DNA of 64,000 nucleotides from an uncultured Clostridia bacterium (lineage in GTDB: Bacteria; Bacillota; Clostridia; Oscillospirales; CAG-272), in contig CALGCW010000221.1 in the NCBI GenBank assembly GCA_937884385.1, positions 1 to 64,000 on the forward strand, written 5' to 3'. The notes below the pieces were generated by a model. It was not told the DNA's origin. It made no database searches and saw nothing but the letters and a program-made list of their open reading frames with translations. Both the position numbers and the translations under genes were made by a program. Positions 8,393 to 16,607 of the stretch are shown piece by piece (the first letter of the stretch is position 1; every line of letters begins with the position of its first letter).

Positions 8393-9166
8393 ATGCATAA
8401 CTCTGATTTTGATTATTCTCAATTTGATATTTTTGAAGGTATGACTAGTATTAGTTCTATCATTCACTCCATTGAAAACTTTCAATCAAAAAGAAAAATT
8501 GTTTCAGTATACTATAATGCTGACAAGAAAAAAAGCAAATATAATGAGCTTAAGTTTTTAGAAGCCGAATCAAAGCTACTTGGTTTTTCTTTGGCCGGTA
8601 TAAGTCATTCAGAAATTGACAAGCTTGCGCAAGGAAAAACTCACGGTGGGTTTGTTGCTTTGTGTACGAAGGTTGAAATATCTTCATTATCAGCAGATAA
8701 CATTATAGAAGATGGATTCTATATTGTTTTGGACGGTATTGAGGATCCCTTCAATTTTGCATACGCGATAAGATCCTTATATGCAGCCGGTGCTGACGGT
8801 ATTATTGTTCCAACATTTAGATTTTCTAATTCTTACGGGCTTATTTGCAAGAGCTCTGCCGGTACTTCAGAGCTTATTGATATTTTTGAATGTGAGATCT
8901 CATCTGCTGTAGATATATTCAAATCCAAGGGTTATAGAGTTGCCTCTGCCGGTATACGCGATTCGATTTCTCTATATGATGCTGACCTCAAAAAGCCCCT
9001 TTTACTTATCGTGGGTGGCGAAAAACGCGGTATATCAAGCGATGTATTATCAAAGTCAGATGTTATCGTGAGAATTGACTATGGAAAATCTTTTAAAGGC
9101 TCATTGACTGCATCTTCCGCGGCCACTGTGTTGGCATTTGAGGTTTATAGACAGAATAAAAGCTGA
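8393..9166 (+). CDS. TrmH/SpoU (SPOUT) family RNA 2'-O-methyltransferase
   Basis: The C-terminal 150 residues form a SPOUT knot methyltransferase: motif 1 around NFAYAIRSLYAAGADGIIVP, motif 2 LLIVGGEKRGISSDVL, motif 3 IDYGKSFKGSLTASSAATV. The N-terminal 90 residues resemble an RNA-recognition extension. The family transfers a methyl group from SAM to a ribose 2'-OH in tRNA or rRNA; the target is unknown here. I start it at the ATG at 8393 because AAAGGA sits eight bases upstream; the open frame extends to a TTG at 8357 without an RBS. Motif 3 (LTASSAA) departs from the usual LNVSVA-type motif. Confidence 0.85.
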   Translation: MHNSDFDYSQFDIFEGMTSISSIIHSIENFQSKRKIVSVYYNADKKKSKYNELKFLEAESKLLGFSLAGISHSEIDKLAQGKTHGGFVALCTKVEISSLSADNIIEDGFYIVLDGIEDPFNFAYAIRSLYAAGADGIIVPTFRFSNSYGLICKSSAGTSELIDIFECEISSAVDIFKSKGYRVASAGIRDSISLYDADLKKPLLLIVGGEKRGISSDVLSKSDVIVRIDYGKSFKGSLTASSAATVLAFEVYRQNKS

Positions 9167-9187
9167 ACGATGAACGTTCAGCTTTTT
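9159..9187 (+). terminator. Bidirectional terminator between the SPOUT methyltransferase and galM
   Basis: Stem AGCTGAACG / CGTTCAGCT with loop ATGAA, A-run before and T-run after. The methyltransferase stop codon lies inside the stem, and the convergent galM ends three bases beyond, so it can serve both genes. Confidence 0.85.
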
Positions 9188-9189
9188 CT

Positions 9190-10251
9190 TTATTCTGTTA
9201 AGAACTTGTATATTGTTATATAGTCGTATTTTTCATTCGGATTTAATATTACGTTTGTAAAGCCTTCGTGATTTATAGAGTCAGGCATATGCTGTGTTTC
9301 AAGGCAAAATGCCATCTGTATGCTCTGTGGTATGCCGTCTTTGAATGGATATTTCTCATTGGTCAAGAAGTTGCCAGAATAAAACTGTACGCAGGGTTGA
9401 TTAGTATACATCTCCATAACTCTTCCACTGCTTTTGTGGACAACTTTAGCGCGAAGCTTAGGAAGTACTGTTTCTCCTCCGACAAAGTTAATGCAGTGAT
9501 CATAACCACCTGCTATAATAAGGTCACGGTCGTGCATATGAATATCTCTACCTATAGCTTTGGGGATTCTGAAATCAAATGGAGTTCCCTGAACGCCTCT
9601 TATTTCACCTGTAGGTATCAGGCTTTCATCAGTCGGCAAATAAGTATCCGCATCAAGCCAAAGCTCATGATCGTATATCTTTCCGGAGCTATAGCCACCA
9701 AGATTAAAGTACGTGTGATTTGTAAGATTGATAAGGGTTCTTTTGTCGGTGTTCGCTTCATACCTTATCGAGAGCGATCCGTCATTTTTGAGTGTGTACG
9801 TGACCGTTACAGCGAGGTTTCCGGGATATCCCTCATCACCATCCTTAGAAAGCAAGAAAAGCTTAACGGATGGCTCTGCAGTGTCAGAAACCGACAATAC
9901 CTGCCATATCTTTTTGTCAAAACCTTCTTTTCCACCGTGCAGATGATTAGGGCCGTTGTTAATATACATATTGTAATCGACACCGTCGAGGGTAAATTTG
10001 CCTTTGCAAATTCTATTACCTACACGTCCTATAATAGCACCTTGATATCCGTCTGCTTCAATGTAAGACTTAAGATTGCCGTAGCCGCAAATTACATCTG
10101 CAAATTCCCCGTTTTTGTCGGGTACATTAATGCTTAGTATAGTTGCCCCAAAATTTGAAATTGCAACGCTCATACCATTTGAATTTGTGAGAACATACTT
10201 GAAAATCTCGTGCTCACGGTATGTACCAAAAGGCTCTATTCTAATGCTCAT
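9190..10251 (-). CDS. galM: Aldose 1-epimerase (galactose mutarotase)
   Basis: It interconverts alpha and beta anomers of galactose or glucose. The 353-residue length, the NHLHGGKEGFDKKIW segment (substrate His), NHTYFNLGG (catalytic His), and CLETQHMPDS near the C-terminus (catalytic Glu) match GalM. It lies 20 bases after the HAD phosphatase gene and near galE, so galactose use (Leloir-type) is the natural context, although galK and galT are not in this window. Confidence 0.92.
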   Translation of the reverse strand: MSIRIEPFGTYREHEIFKYVLTNSNGMSVAISNFGATILSINVPDKNGEFADVICGYGNLKSYIEADGYQGAIIGRVGNRICKGKFTLDGVDYNMYINNGPNHLHGGKEGFDKKIWQVLSVSDTAEPSVKLFLLSKDGDEGYPGNLAVTVTYTLKNDGSLSIRYEANTDKRTLINLTNHTYFNLGGYSSGKIYDHELWLDADTYLPTDESLIPTGEIRGVQGTPFDFRIPKAIGRDIHMHDRDLIIAGGYDHCINFVGGETVLPKLRAKVVHKSSGRVMEMYTNQPCVQFYSGNFLTNEKYPFKDGIPQSIQMAFCLETQHMPDSINHEGFTNVILNPNEKYDYITIYKFLTE

Positions 10252-10271
10252 AAATATTCTCCTTGATAATT

Positions 10272-10895
10272 TTATAGTATCTTTGTCATTTCACGCAATG
10301 AATAAATCTGATGATCTGCATATCCTTCGCCAAGCTTTGGGTCTTGCAGTTTTGAAAGGCCATTCTTTATCCATACGGTTTTCATTCCAATTGTCTTGGC
10401 CGGGATAATGTCATTGTCAAGCCGATCCCCGACCATAATGCTATTATCAGCAGTGCATCCCGCTGCCTCAAGCGCTATTTCGAATATCTTTATATCCGGC
10501 TTGGCGTAACCAACTTCAGCAGATGATACAATCACATCAAAGTATTGGCGCACACCCCACGATTCCAAGCGATTTGCGGTCCCAGGATTTTGGTTTGCTA
10601 TAATGCCAAGCTTATATCCTTTTGCACTGAGGAACTCCAAAGTGGGTTCTACGTCAGAATATAAAACTTCATCTTCGGAATGCCACGGGGTCTTGGTTAA
10701 TCCAAAGTGCTTTATCGCTTCCGAATTTCCATCAAATCCTTGGCGAGCAAGCGAAATACGAACTGTATCATACTCTTCAAGGGTGATATCAGTATCTGCA
10801 ATCATATCTCGAATTCTATGCTCGTAAGCCTGCGTTTCATCTGCAAGGGTTGATCCAACATCAAAGAATATCCATTTAGCCATTTTTCTCATCAT
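10272..10895 (-). CDS. HAD-superfamily hydrolase (HAD-IA type)
   Basis: 207 residues with an alpha-helical cap. Motif I is FFDVGSTLADE: the nucleophile Asp (about residue 12) is present but the usual second Asp is Gly, a variant seen in some HAD phosphatases and often linked to altered acid/base chemistry. Motif II is GIIANQN, motif III Lys is in GYAKPDIKIFE, and motif IV is MVGDRLDNDI. The substrate is unknown, most likely a small phosphorylated metabolite. The start overlaps the GNAT gene stop (ATGA), so the two are translationally coupled. Confidence 0.85.
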   Translation of the reverse strand: MMRKMAKWIFFDVGSTLADETQAYEHRIRDMIADTDITLEEYDTVRISLARQGFDGNSEAIKHFGLTKTPWHSEDEVLYSDVEPTLEFLSAKGYKLGIIANQNPGTANRLESWGVRQYFDVIVSSAEVGYAKPDIKIFEIALEAAGCTADNSIMVGDRLDNDIIPAKTIGMKTVWIKNGLSKLQDPKLGEGYADHQIYSLREMTKIL

Positions 10896-11419
10896 AATAG
10901 TATCCAGAATCTTTTTAAATCTCTATTAGTATTTGGTTCGTGTGCTGTGGATTCATAAAAGCCACCGTTTGCAAGAATGGTTTTTTCACTTGCAATATTG
11001 CCATCAACGCAAGATATCATTACCTTATCCATTCCAAGCTTGCGACAAAAAGGTAATGCTGTTTTAAGCATATTTTTTGCATATCCTTTGCGCCTCTCGC
11101 TGGGTCTTACAGAATAACCTATATGTCCTGCATAATTCTCAAGATACTCGTTCAGACTATGCCTTACCTGTAGCATTCCAATCAATCTATTGTCGCTTTT
11201 TCGAATAAAAAGAAATTGCGTGGCAGGTACTAAATGCGGTGGTACTGTATCGGGGTCTTCATATTCCTCGCAAACTCTAATATATTCCTCAGGGTTTTCA
11301 AATCTACGAAGAGGTCCGCACCCGTCCATAGAATCACCTGCTTCGAGAAACTCCTGACGATACTCCATTATCTGTGTAGAGTATTTATTCGTCGGACGTA
11401 TTATAATTAATTCTTCCAT
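10892..11419 (-). CDS. GNAT family N-acetyltransferase
   Basis: 175 residues with the GNAT acetyl-CoA loop GYSVRPSERRKGYAKNML and the following beta-strand/helix VMISCVDGNIASEKTILANGG typical of the RimJ/RimL-like subgroup. The N-terminal part (RPTNKYSTQIMEYRQEFLEAGDSMDGCGPLRRF in pieces) resembles clostridial GNAT proteins of unknown substrate. It is sandwiched between the Nudix and HAD genes, 15 bases after the former and overlapping the latter, which suggests one small metabolic-repair or detoxification operon. Confidence 0.85.
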   Translation of the reverse strand: MEELIIIRPTNKYSTQIMEYRQEFLEAGDSMDGCGPLRRFENPEEYIRVCEEYEDPDTVPPHLVPATQFLFIRKSDNRLIGMLQVRHSLNEYLENYAGHIGYSVRPSERRKGYAKNMLKTALPFCRKLGMDKVMISCVDGNIASEKTILANGGFYESTAHEPNTNRDLKRFWILL

Positions 11420-11434
11420 AAATCAAGACCTCAA

Positions 11435-11884
11435 TTACTTTAGATCATAAACCCATTTATTATCTTTTTGATAGTAGAAAAACTCGCTTAGGTCATCCTC
11501 CAAAAAAACGCGAAGCATATCGTTCATATCATTGGAGAGTTTAAGATTTGGTAAGTTTTCTATTGCTTCCCACCACACCTTGCCTTCGTCTGATGATTCC
11601 AAGTTCCCCGAAAATTTGTTCGTTTTGTAGAATAGTACGATATATCTACAATCATTCTCGCACCAATCCTTAATGCCGCATAGTTGAGGCGAAATAATTG
11701 TAAGCCCCGTTTCCTCATTTACTTCACGGATCACCGAATCTGTGAAAGATTCTCCGAGCTCAACGTGGCCGCCGGGAAACGTAATTCCCGGCCAATCTTT
11801 CTTTTGCCTGTCTATGACTACGACTTTGTTTTTGTCGTAGATCATACACATATTTGTGAATTCAACTTTTTCAATTCTACTCAT
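11435..11884 (-). CDS. Nudix hydrolase
   Basis: A 149-residue single-domain Nudix enzyme. The Nudix box is complete: GGHVELGESFTDSVIREVNEETGL, matching GX5EX7REUXEEXGU (given here for orientation; residues about 38-61). It would hydrolyse a nucleoside diphosphate linked to another moiety; an 8-oxo-dGTPase-like role is possible but not provable. I choose the ATG at 11884 because GGAG lies six bases upstream; an earlier GTG at 11896 overlaps that RBS. The only visible signal upstream is the galE terminator, so promoter location is unclear. Confidence 0.88.
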   Translation of the reverse strand: MSRIEKVEFTNMCMIYDKNKVVVIDRQKKDWPGITFPGGHVELGESFTDSVIREVNEETGLTIISPQLCGIKDWCENDCRYIVLFYKTNKFSGNLESSDEGKVWWEAIENLPNLKLSNDMNDMLRVFLEDDLSEFFYYQKDNKWVYDLK

Positions 11885-11900
11885 TGTAAACTCCACAAAT

Positions 11901-11928
11901 CAAAACGGCAATTAATATTGCCGTTTTG
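11901..11928 (-). terminator. Terminator-like hairpin after galE
   Basis: 12-bp perfect stem CAAAACGGCAAT / ATTGCCGTTTTG with a four-base loop, nine bases past the galE stop. On the minus strand the stem ends in TTTTG ATTT, an interrupted U-tract, so some read-through into the Nudix-GNAT-HAD-galM genes is likely. Confidence 0.7.
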
Positions 11929-11936
11929 GTAATTAA

Positions 11937-12926
11937 TCAATCATTATATCCGTTTGGATGATTCTTATGCCAATTCCAAGCGCTTGAGATTATCTCCTCA
12001 AGAGAATCGTGAACAGGCTTCCAACCAAGCACTCTCTTTGCCTTTTCGCTCGACGCAACGAGGCGCGCAGGGTCACCCGCGCGTCGGGGTGTTTCAATTG
12101 CAGGAATAGGATGTCCAGTCACTTTTCTTGCCGTATCGATTACTTCTCTTACGGAATAGCCAACTCCGTTGCCAAGATTGAATATATCACTTGATCCGCC
12201 GTTAAGAAGGTATTCAACTGCAAGAATATGAGCTGAAGCAAGGTCGGTGACGTGAATGTAGTCTCTAATACAGGTTCCGTCGGGAGTATCGTAATCCGTG
12301 CCGTAAATTGATATTGCTTCCCTTTTGCCGTTAGGCACTTGAAGGATTAAGGGGATGAGGTGGCTCTCGGGATTGTGAGCTTCGCCGATGTTTCCACATT
12401 CATCTGCACCGCAGGCGTTAAAGTATCTAAGAGAAACAAAGTTCATTCCGTGTGCTTCGCTTGTCCACTTAAACATTTTTTCCATAGCAAGCTTTGTTTC
12501 ACCGTAAGGATTTGTGGGACAAGTTCTGTCGCTTTCAAGAATCGGGATGTTCTCGGGCTCGCCGTACGTTGCTGCAGTTGATGAAAATACAATTTTCTTA
12601 ACGCCGTTTGCTACCATAGCATCAAGAAGAACTTTCGTTCCATAGATGTTGTTTTCATAATACTTCAGAGGGTTTACAACGCTTTCTCCAACAAGCGAAA
12701 AAGCAGCAAAATGCACGATGGCATCTATTTTTTCTGATTTGAAAAGATTGTCAAGGAACGTAAAATCGCGTATGTCACCCTCATAAAAACGAGCTTTTTC
12801 TGGAATAGCCTTTTTATACCCTGTGACAAGGCTGTCTGCGATAACTACGTCGTGTCCTGCTTTGATAAGCTCAAGAGCTGTGTGTGATCCTATGTAGCCG
12901 GCTCCGCCGGTAACTAAAATAGCCAT
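11937..12926 (-). CDS. galE: UDP-glucose 4-epimerase
   Basis: It interconverts UDP-glucose and UDP-galactose. The 329-residue extended SDR enzyme has the NAD loop TGGAGYIGSHT at the N-terminus, the catalytic SST and YGETK (Tyr-x-x-x-Lys), FNACGADE and the C-terminal VLGWKP. The start is the ATG at 12926, preceded by AAGGAGAG; a longer frame to 12974 runs into the upstream gene. It lies 13 bases after the nucleotidyltransferase, so the two form an operon for nucleotide-sugar supply together with the nearby phosphoglucomutase and galM functions. Confidence 0.95.
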   Translation of the reverse strand: MAILVTGGAGYIGSHTALELIKAGHDVVIADSLVTGYKKAIPEKARFYEGDIRDFTFLDNLFKSEKIDAIVHFAAFSLVGESVVNPLKYYENNIYGTKVLLDAMVANGVKKIVFSSTAATYGEPENIPILESDRTCPTNPYGETKLAMEKMFKWTSEAHGMNFVSLRYFNACGADECGNIGEAHNPESHLIPLILQVPNGKREAISIYGTDYDTPDGTCIRDYIHVTDLASAHILAVEYLLNGGSSDIFNLGNGVGYSVREVIDTARKVTGHPIPAIETPRRAGDPARLVASSEKAKRVLGWKPVHDSLEEIISSAWNWHKNHPNGYND

Positions 12927-12939
12927 AATTATTCTCTCC

Positions 12940-13845
12940 TTATTTCCAAAGATGTTTGGGGTAAACACCCTCATTTATTAGTTTTTGTATTCCTGCTATA
13001 ACCGCAGGCTTATCCTGTGCGTACGTCACACCAAGCCAGCACGCATCAGTATTATATACCACAACGTCGCATGCGTGTTGCTTGATCATAGTGTCAACAA
13101 CGTCCGTCAGGTATGATTCATCCTTTAAGGGATTGTTTATATTTCTAAGAAACCTGTTGAATTCAGTTTCAAGATACGGGAAAATGTCGGGAGTAAAGCC
13201 CCAACAGTTCATTGAAACAACGGTATCAAGATCGATCTGTGATTTGATATCACCGTTTGGATATTCCGCTTTACCATTCTCTATTGGCACGATTTCTTTT
13301 GTTTCGGTTATACTAATAAGCTTGCCCGAATCATTGATATTGCAAACACCGCGGTTGACAGCGCCGTACTCTGTGACTGTATTCTTAAGCTTATATCCTG
13401 CCATACAGAACTGCGGTATAGTCTCGTTTCCCTTAATTTGTTTATGGTGGTCCGCAATTATAGCGAATGCCTCTCTTCCATAGAAATCGTCTGAATTGAT
13501 AAGGGCAAAAGGTTCATTTACTATATTAGCTACACTCATTAGTGCTTGAGTAGTGCCCCAGGGCTTAGTGCGCTCATCGGGAAGAATAAACCATTCGGGA
13601 ACATCAGTAATTCTTTGAAAGGCGTATTCAACCTCAATATGACGGTTAATTCTGTTTCCTATGGTTTCGCTGAAATCCTTAAGATTCTCTTCCTTAATAA
13701 TAAAAACCACTTTTGTAAAACCGGCTTTTATGGCATCATAGACGGAAAAATCAATGATGAAATCCCCATCGTCATTCATAGGATCAATCTGCTTCATTCC
13801 GCCATAGCGTGAACCCATACCGGCTGCAAGAATTACAAGAGTCAT
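12940..13845 (-). CDS. Sugar-phosphate nucleotidyltransferase family protein
   Basis: 301 residues with the NTP-transferase N-terminal signature in the form LVILAAGMGSRYGGMKQIDP; the usual GxGTR-x-PxTxxxPK loop is shortened (GMGSRYGGMKQ), as in a distinct clostridial branch. Further family positions are NSDDFYG (metal-binding Asp) and MNCWGFTPDIF. It may make UDP-glucose or a related nucleotide sugar, and the downstream galE fits that. This is inference: GalU-type enzymes look different at the N-terminus. The strong RBS GAAAGGAGATACGTT precedes its ATG. Confidence 0.8.
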   Translation of the reverse strand: MTLVILAAGMGSRYGGMKQIDPMNDDGDFIIDFSVYDAIKAGFTKVVFIIKEENLKDFSETIGNRINRHIEVEYAFQRITDVPEWFILPDERTKPWGTTQALMSVANIVNEPFALINSDDFYGREAFAIIADHHKQIKGNETIPQFCMAGYKLKNTVTEYGAVNRGVCNINDSGKLISITETKEIVPIENGKAEYPNGDIKSQIDLDTVVSMNCWGFTPDIFPYLETEFNRFLRNINNPLKDESYLTDVVDTMIKQHACDVVVYNTDACWLGVTYAQDKPAVIAGIQKLINEGVYPKHLWK

Positions 13846-13901
13846 AACGTATCTCCTTTCTGGTTAATAGTGGTTTGATGGTTTGATAGATCAACAATAA
13901 G

Positions 13902-14675
13902 CTAAAACATCACTCTTTGGATTGATTTTACCGTTGAAGAGTGAGGATCAATATCAAATATTACACCGTGTCCTTTAACATCTCCTTCAGCTACGGTAAA
14001 ATACTGGGGAGTCTGCAAGGTGAATTTATTTATTATTGTATCAATTTTGGTGCCCAATATACTATTTATAGGACCGGTCATTCCAATGTCGGTAATATAC
14101 GCACTTCCTTTTGGAAGTATTTGCTCGTCCGCCGTCTGAACATGAGTATGAGTGCCAAAAATAACGGTAATCCTGCCATCAAAATAATGCGCGATAGCAA
14201 GTTTTTCACTTGTGGCTTCGGCGTGAACGTCTAAAATTGAAAAATCGTAGTTCCCTGTTTCCCTCTCAAGTATTCTATCAATCACTTCAAAAGGTGAATT
14301 AAGTGGGGTCATATACATTGTTCCAAGCGCATTAATTATAAGCGCTTTATATCCGTCAATTGTAACAATGTTATAACCGCTTCCGGGTGCTTGGGCGGGA
14401 AAATTACAGGGTCTGATTATGCGATGGTCATTATTATCGAGAAAAGCGTAAATATCCTTTTTTCCGAACGCGTGATTGCCAAGAGTTATAAAATCAATAC
14501 CAATGTTGTAGAGTGCTTCAGCATCGGATTTTGATATGCCCTTTATTTCGGTTGCATTTTCTCCGTTAGCGATGACAAAATCAATTTTGTTTTCACGAAC
14601 AAACGCAGATAAGTTATTTGACAGATAGTCGATAGATATGCTACCGACAATATCACCAATAGCTAAAATTTTCAT
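13902..14675 (-). CDS. ymdB: YmdB-family metallophosphoesterase (2',3'-cyclic nucleotide phosphodiesterase)
   Basis: 257 residues matching the TIGR00282/YmdB family throughout: metal-binding motifs GDIVG (about 7-11), NGEN (about 38-41), LGNHAFGKKD and GTHTHVQTADE, with DVHAEATSEK between. In Bacillus YmdB hydrolyses 2',3'-cAMP and affects biofilm and motility decisions. Its own perfect SigA promoter lies 45 bases upstream. The nucleotidyltransferase-galE pair follows 56 bases downstream in the same direction, so it may head that operon. Confidence 0.93.
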   Translation of the reverse strand: MKILAIGDIVGSISIDYLSNNLSAFVRENKIDFVIANGENATEIKGISKSDAEALYNIGIDFITLGNHAFGKKDIYAFLDNNDHRIIRPCNFPAQAPGSGYNIVTIDGYKALIINALGTMYMTPLNSPFEVIDRILERETGNYDFSILDVHAEATSEKLAIAHYFDGRITVIFGTHTHVQTADEQILPKGSAYITDIGMTGPINSILGTKIDTIINKFTLQTPQYFTVAEGDVKGHGVIFDIDPHSSTVKSIQRVMF

Positions 14676-14719
14676 AAAGATCTTTCTATTATTAGTATTT
14701 GCAGTAATGCTACACTTTT

Positions 14720-14748
14720 ATTATATATTAATAAATAAAAAATGTCAA
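14720..14748 (-). promoter_or_regulatory. Consensus SigA promoter of ymdB
   Basis: Minus strand: TTGACA (14743-14748), 17-base spacer, TATAAT (14720-14725). Both hexamers are perfect. Confidence 0.85.
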
Positions 14749-14777
14749 TCAATAACTAAAAATTCTTACATTTTCTC

Positions 14778-14805
14778 TTGATTTTTTTAAATAATATGAT
14801 ATAAT
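14778..14805 (+). promoter_or_regulatory. tRNA-Ser promoter
   Basis: TTGATT (14778-14783), 16-base spacer, TATAAT (14800-14805) preceded by TGA (extended -10). Nearly the same sequence precedes tRNA-Trp at 53404-53432. Confidence 0.75.
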
Positions 14806-14822
14806 AGTATCGTTGAAAATAA

Positions 14823-14913
14823 GGAGAAGTACTCAAGTGGCCGAAGAGGCGTGACTCGAAATCTCGTAGGACGTTAACGCGTCGCGTGGGTTCAAATCCC
14901 ACCTTCTCCGCCA
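14823..14913 (+). tRNA. tRNA-Ser, anticodon CGA
   Basis: The acceptor stem GGAGAAG / CTTCTCC, a three-base-pair D stem, the anticodon loop CTCGAAA (anticodon CGA, reading UCG), a long class II variable arm with a GACG / CGTC stem, the T arm GTGGG-TTCAAAT-CCCAC and an encoded CCA are all visible. The middle base pair of the anticodon stem is a U-U mismatch. A promoter lies upstream and a strong terminator directly downstream, so it is a single-gene transcript. Confidence 0.95.
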
Positions 14914-14917
14914 AAGA

Positions 14918-14945
14918 AGCCGCATCAGCTTGATGCGGCTTTTTT
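14918..14945 (+). terminator. Terminator of tRNA-Ser
   Basis: 10-bp perfect stem AGCCGCATCA / TGATGCGGCT with a three-base loop and a T-run, four bases after the tRNA CCA end. Confidence 0.92.
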
Positions 14946-14963
14946 GTGTTGTTCTGTTATTAT

Positions 14964-15758
14964 TTATGTTCCGGTGCTTTCGTACTTTTTTACAAGCTTG
15001 TTCCAAGCTGCAACGCATATTGTAGCAAATACGCTTGTAAATACAAGCATTGCTATGCAAAGCAACGCGGGATTGTGCTGGTTGGCGAACAGATTCTCAA
15101 ACGGAAAGAATAAACAAAGTCCAAGCGGAATAATAAACGTTAATATAGCTTGTATTATTCTCGGATAGATCTTCATCGGATATTTCGTATATCCCGAAAA
15201 GTTATAGATGAACTGAAGAAGAGGGCCGCTACGCTTGAATTTAAACGCCAAAGCAGCGACGAGAATCTTGAACGAGGAAATTATGGCAGCGGCACACAAA
15301 ATGCCTAAAATGACCGTTAAAACGGCACCTATGCCGCCGATAATGTTCAGCTGACTTCCGCATAGACAAATCAGTGCGGTAGCAACTATCAATTCTCCAA
15401 ACGCTTCGAGCTGGACCTCGGAAGCTATGACTTGAAACAGTACGGGAATTGGGCGCAAAAACATATGATCGAGCTTCCCCATTTTTACTTCCCAGTAAGC
15501 TACTGTCCAAAGTCTATCCGTAAGCAAATGGTCAATACCTACCGCCATATTAGTAATACCAAAAAGTAAGCCGATGTGATATATACTATAACCGTCGATG
15601 CTTGGGACGCTGTTTACAAGAATGTACAAGGTGAACAGCGACGTTGCTTCTGTAAATAGGAATGCAATGATACCGATTATCACATTAGCCTTGTATACAA
15701 GCTTGCTCATAAGAGAGAGCTTTGCATAAGTGAAATAAAGGTTAATATATCTCTTCAT
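14964..15758 (-). CDS. ABC-2 type exporter permease (DUF990-like), second subunit
   Basis: 264 residues with about six membrane helices and the ABC2_membrane_6 family segment MGKLDHMFLRPIPVLFQV in the cytosolic loop. It pairs with the next permease and the ATPase to form a three-gene exporter (COG3694/COG4587/COG4586 arrangement). Only three bases separate it from the first permease. The substrate is unknown. Family members are often annotated as daunorubicin or Na+-type exporters by weak homology only. Confidence 0.85.
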   Translation of the reverse strand: MKRYINLYFTYAKLSLMSKLVYKANVIIGIIAFLFTEATSLFTLYILVNSVPSIDGYSIYHIGLLFGITNMAVGIDHLLTDRLWTVAYWEVKMGKLDHMFLRPIPVLFQVIASEVQLEAFGELIVATALICLCGSQLNIIGGIGAVLTVILGILCAAAIISSFKILVAALAFKFKRSGPLLQFIYNFSGYTKYPMKIYPRIIQAILTFIIPLGLCLFFPFENLFANQHNPALLCIAMLVFTSVFATICVAAWNKLVKKYESTGT

Positions 15759-15761
15759 ATT

Positions 15762-16607
15762 TTAACCTCCTTGAACGGTGATCTTTCTCAGCGCGTGTCT
15801 GAAAATTCTATGGTTTACAAATTCAATTAGAGCAATCCATAACAAAGCTATTCCAATATAAATCAAGATCTCATCGATGGAAAGCTTGCCCATTATTGTA
15901 AGCACGGGGACGGAATTCATAAAGGCGAACGGTGTGTATGAGAATATGACACCGAGAGTTCCCATGTACGCCAAAGGGACCATTTGACCGCCAAGAAATC
16001 CTTGCAACGCATTTCTTGCCATATTCAGTCCGAACAAGTGTGTGGTGTAGAAAACAAGCATTCCCACGAAATAACTGACCGCGTTGTTAATAAATCCTGC
16101 TAAGATACTAAAGATTATGAAAAACAAAACGTTCAAAATAAATCTCATTGCGGATATTTGCAGAAATCCGAGAGAAATGAAAATTGCATAAACTATTGTT
16201 AAAAATGGGATTATTATTACAACGTAGTCAAAAACAAGTACTCCGAAATAAGTAAATAAATGACGCAATCTGTAAGATACGGGCTTGGTAAGAGTGTTCG
16301 CAATCGTACCCTCTTTGATATCTGTCCAAATATCATAACTCGTATCTCCGGAACCCATTACAAACGAGAAAAAGAATGAAGTTATCATATAAAGCACCAT
16401 ATCGTAGAAGGTAAAGCCGTTGATCACAGCATTCATACCCTCGGGGGAGTTCCTGTATATAGCTTGATATAGGAACAGTACAAAAAATATCTGTATGAAT
16501 GATATGATTATCCACATTACTATTTGTGCCTTGTATGAAAGCTCAATCTTGATACCCGCCTTAGAGAATGGGAGATATAATTTGAGTTTCTTTTTAATGG
16601 CTTTCAT
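15762..16607 (-). CDS. ABC-2 type exporter permease (DUF990-like), first subunit
   Basis: About 281 residues, six predicted membrane helices, cytosolic segment DIWTDIKEGTIANTLTKPVSYRLRHL, the mirror of the loop in the partner permease. The two permeases are distant paralogues. I start it at the ATG at 16607, which overlaps the ATPase end by 14 bases; a TTG at 16646 in the same frame is also possible and would add 13 residues. No good Shine-Dalgarno sequence lies next to the ATG, so it is probably coupled to ATPase translation. Confidence 0.85.
   Translation of the reverse strand: MKAIKKKLKLYLPFSKAGIKIELSYKAQIVMWIIISFIQIFFVLFLYQAIYRNSPEGMNAVINGFTFYDMVLYMITSFFFSFVMGSGDTSYDIWTDIKEGTIANTLTKPVSYRLRHLFTYFGVLVFDYVVIIIPFLTIVYAIFISLGFLQISAMRFILNVLFFIIFSILAGFINNAVSYFVGMLVFYTTHLFGLNMARNALQGFLGGQMVPLAYMGTLGVIFSYTPFAFMNSVPVLTIMGKLSIDEILIYIGIALLWIALIEFVNHRIFRHALRKITVQGG

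Noticed and set aside
9268..10137. 289-codon plus-strand frame opposite galM
   Set aside because: Antisense shadow of a well-supported enzyme; composition is unlike a protein and there is no RBS.
14833..15060. Minus-strand frame antisense to tRNA-Ser
   Set aside because: It covers the tRNA complement and terminator and extends into the ABC permease in another frame.
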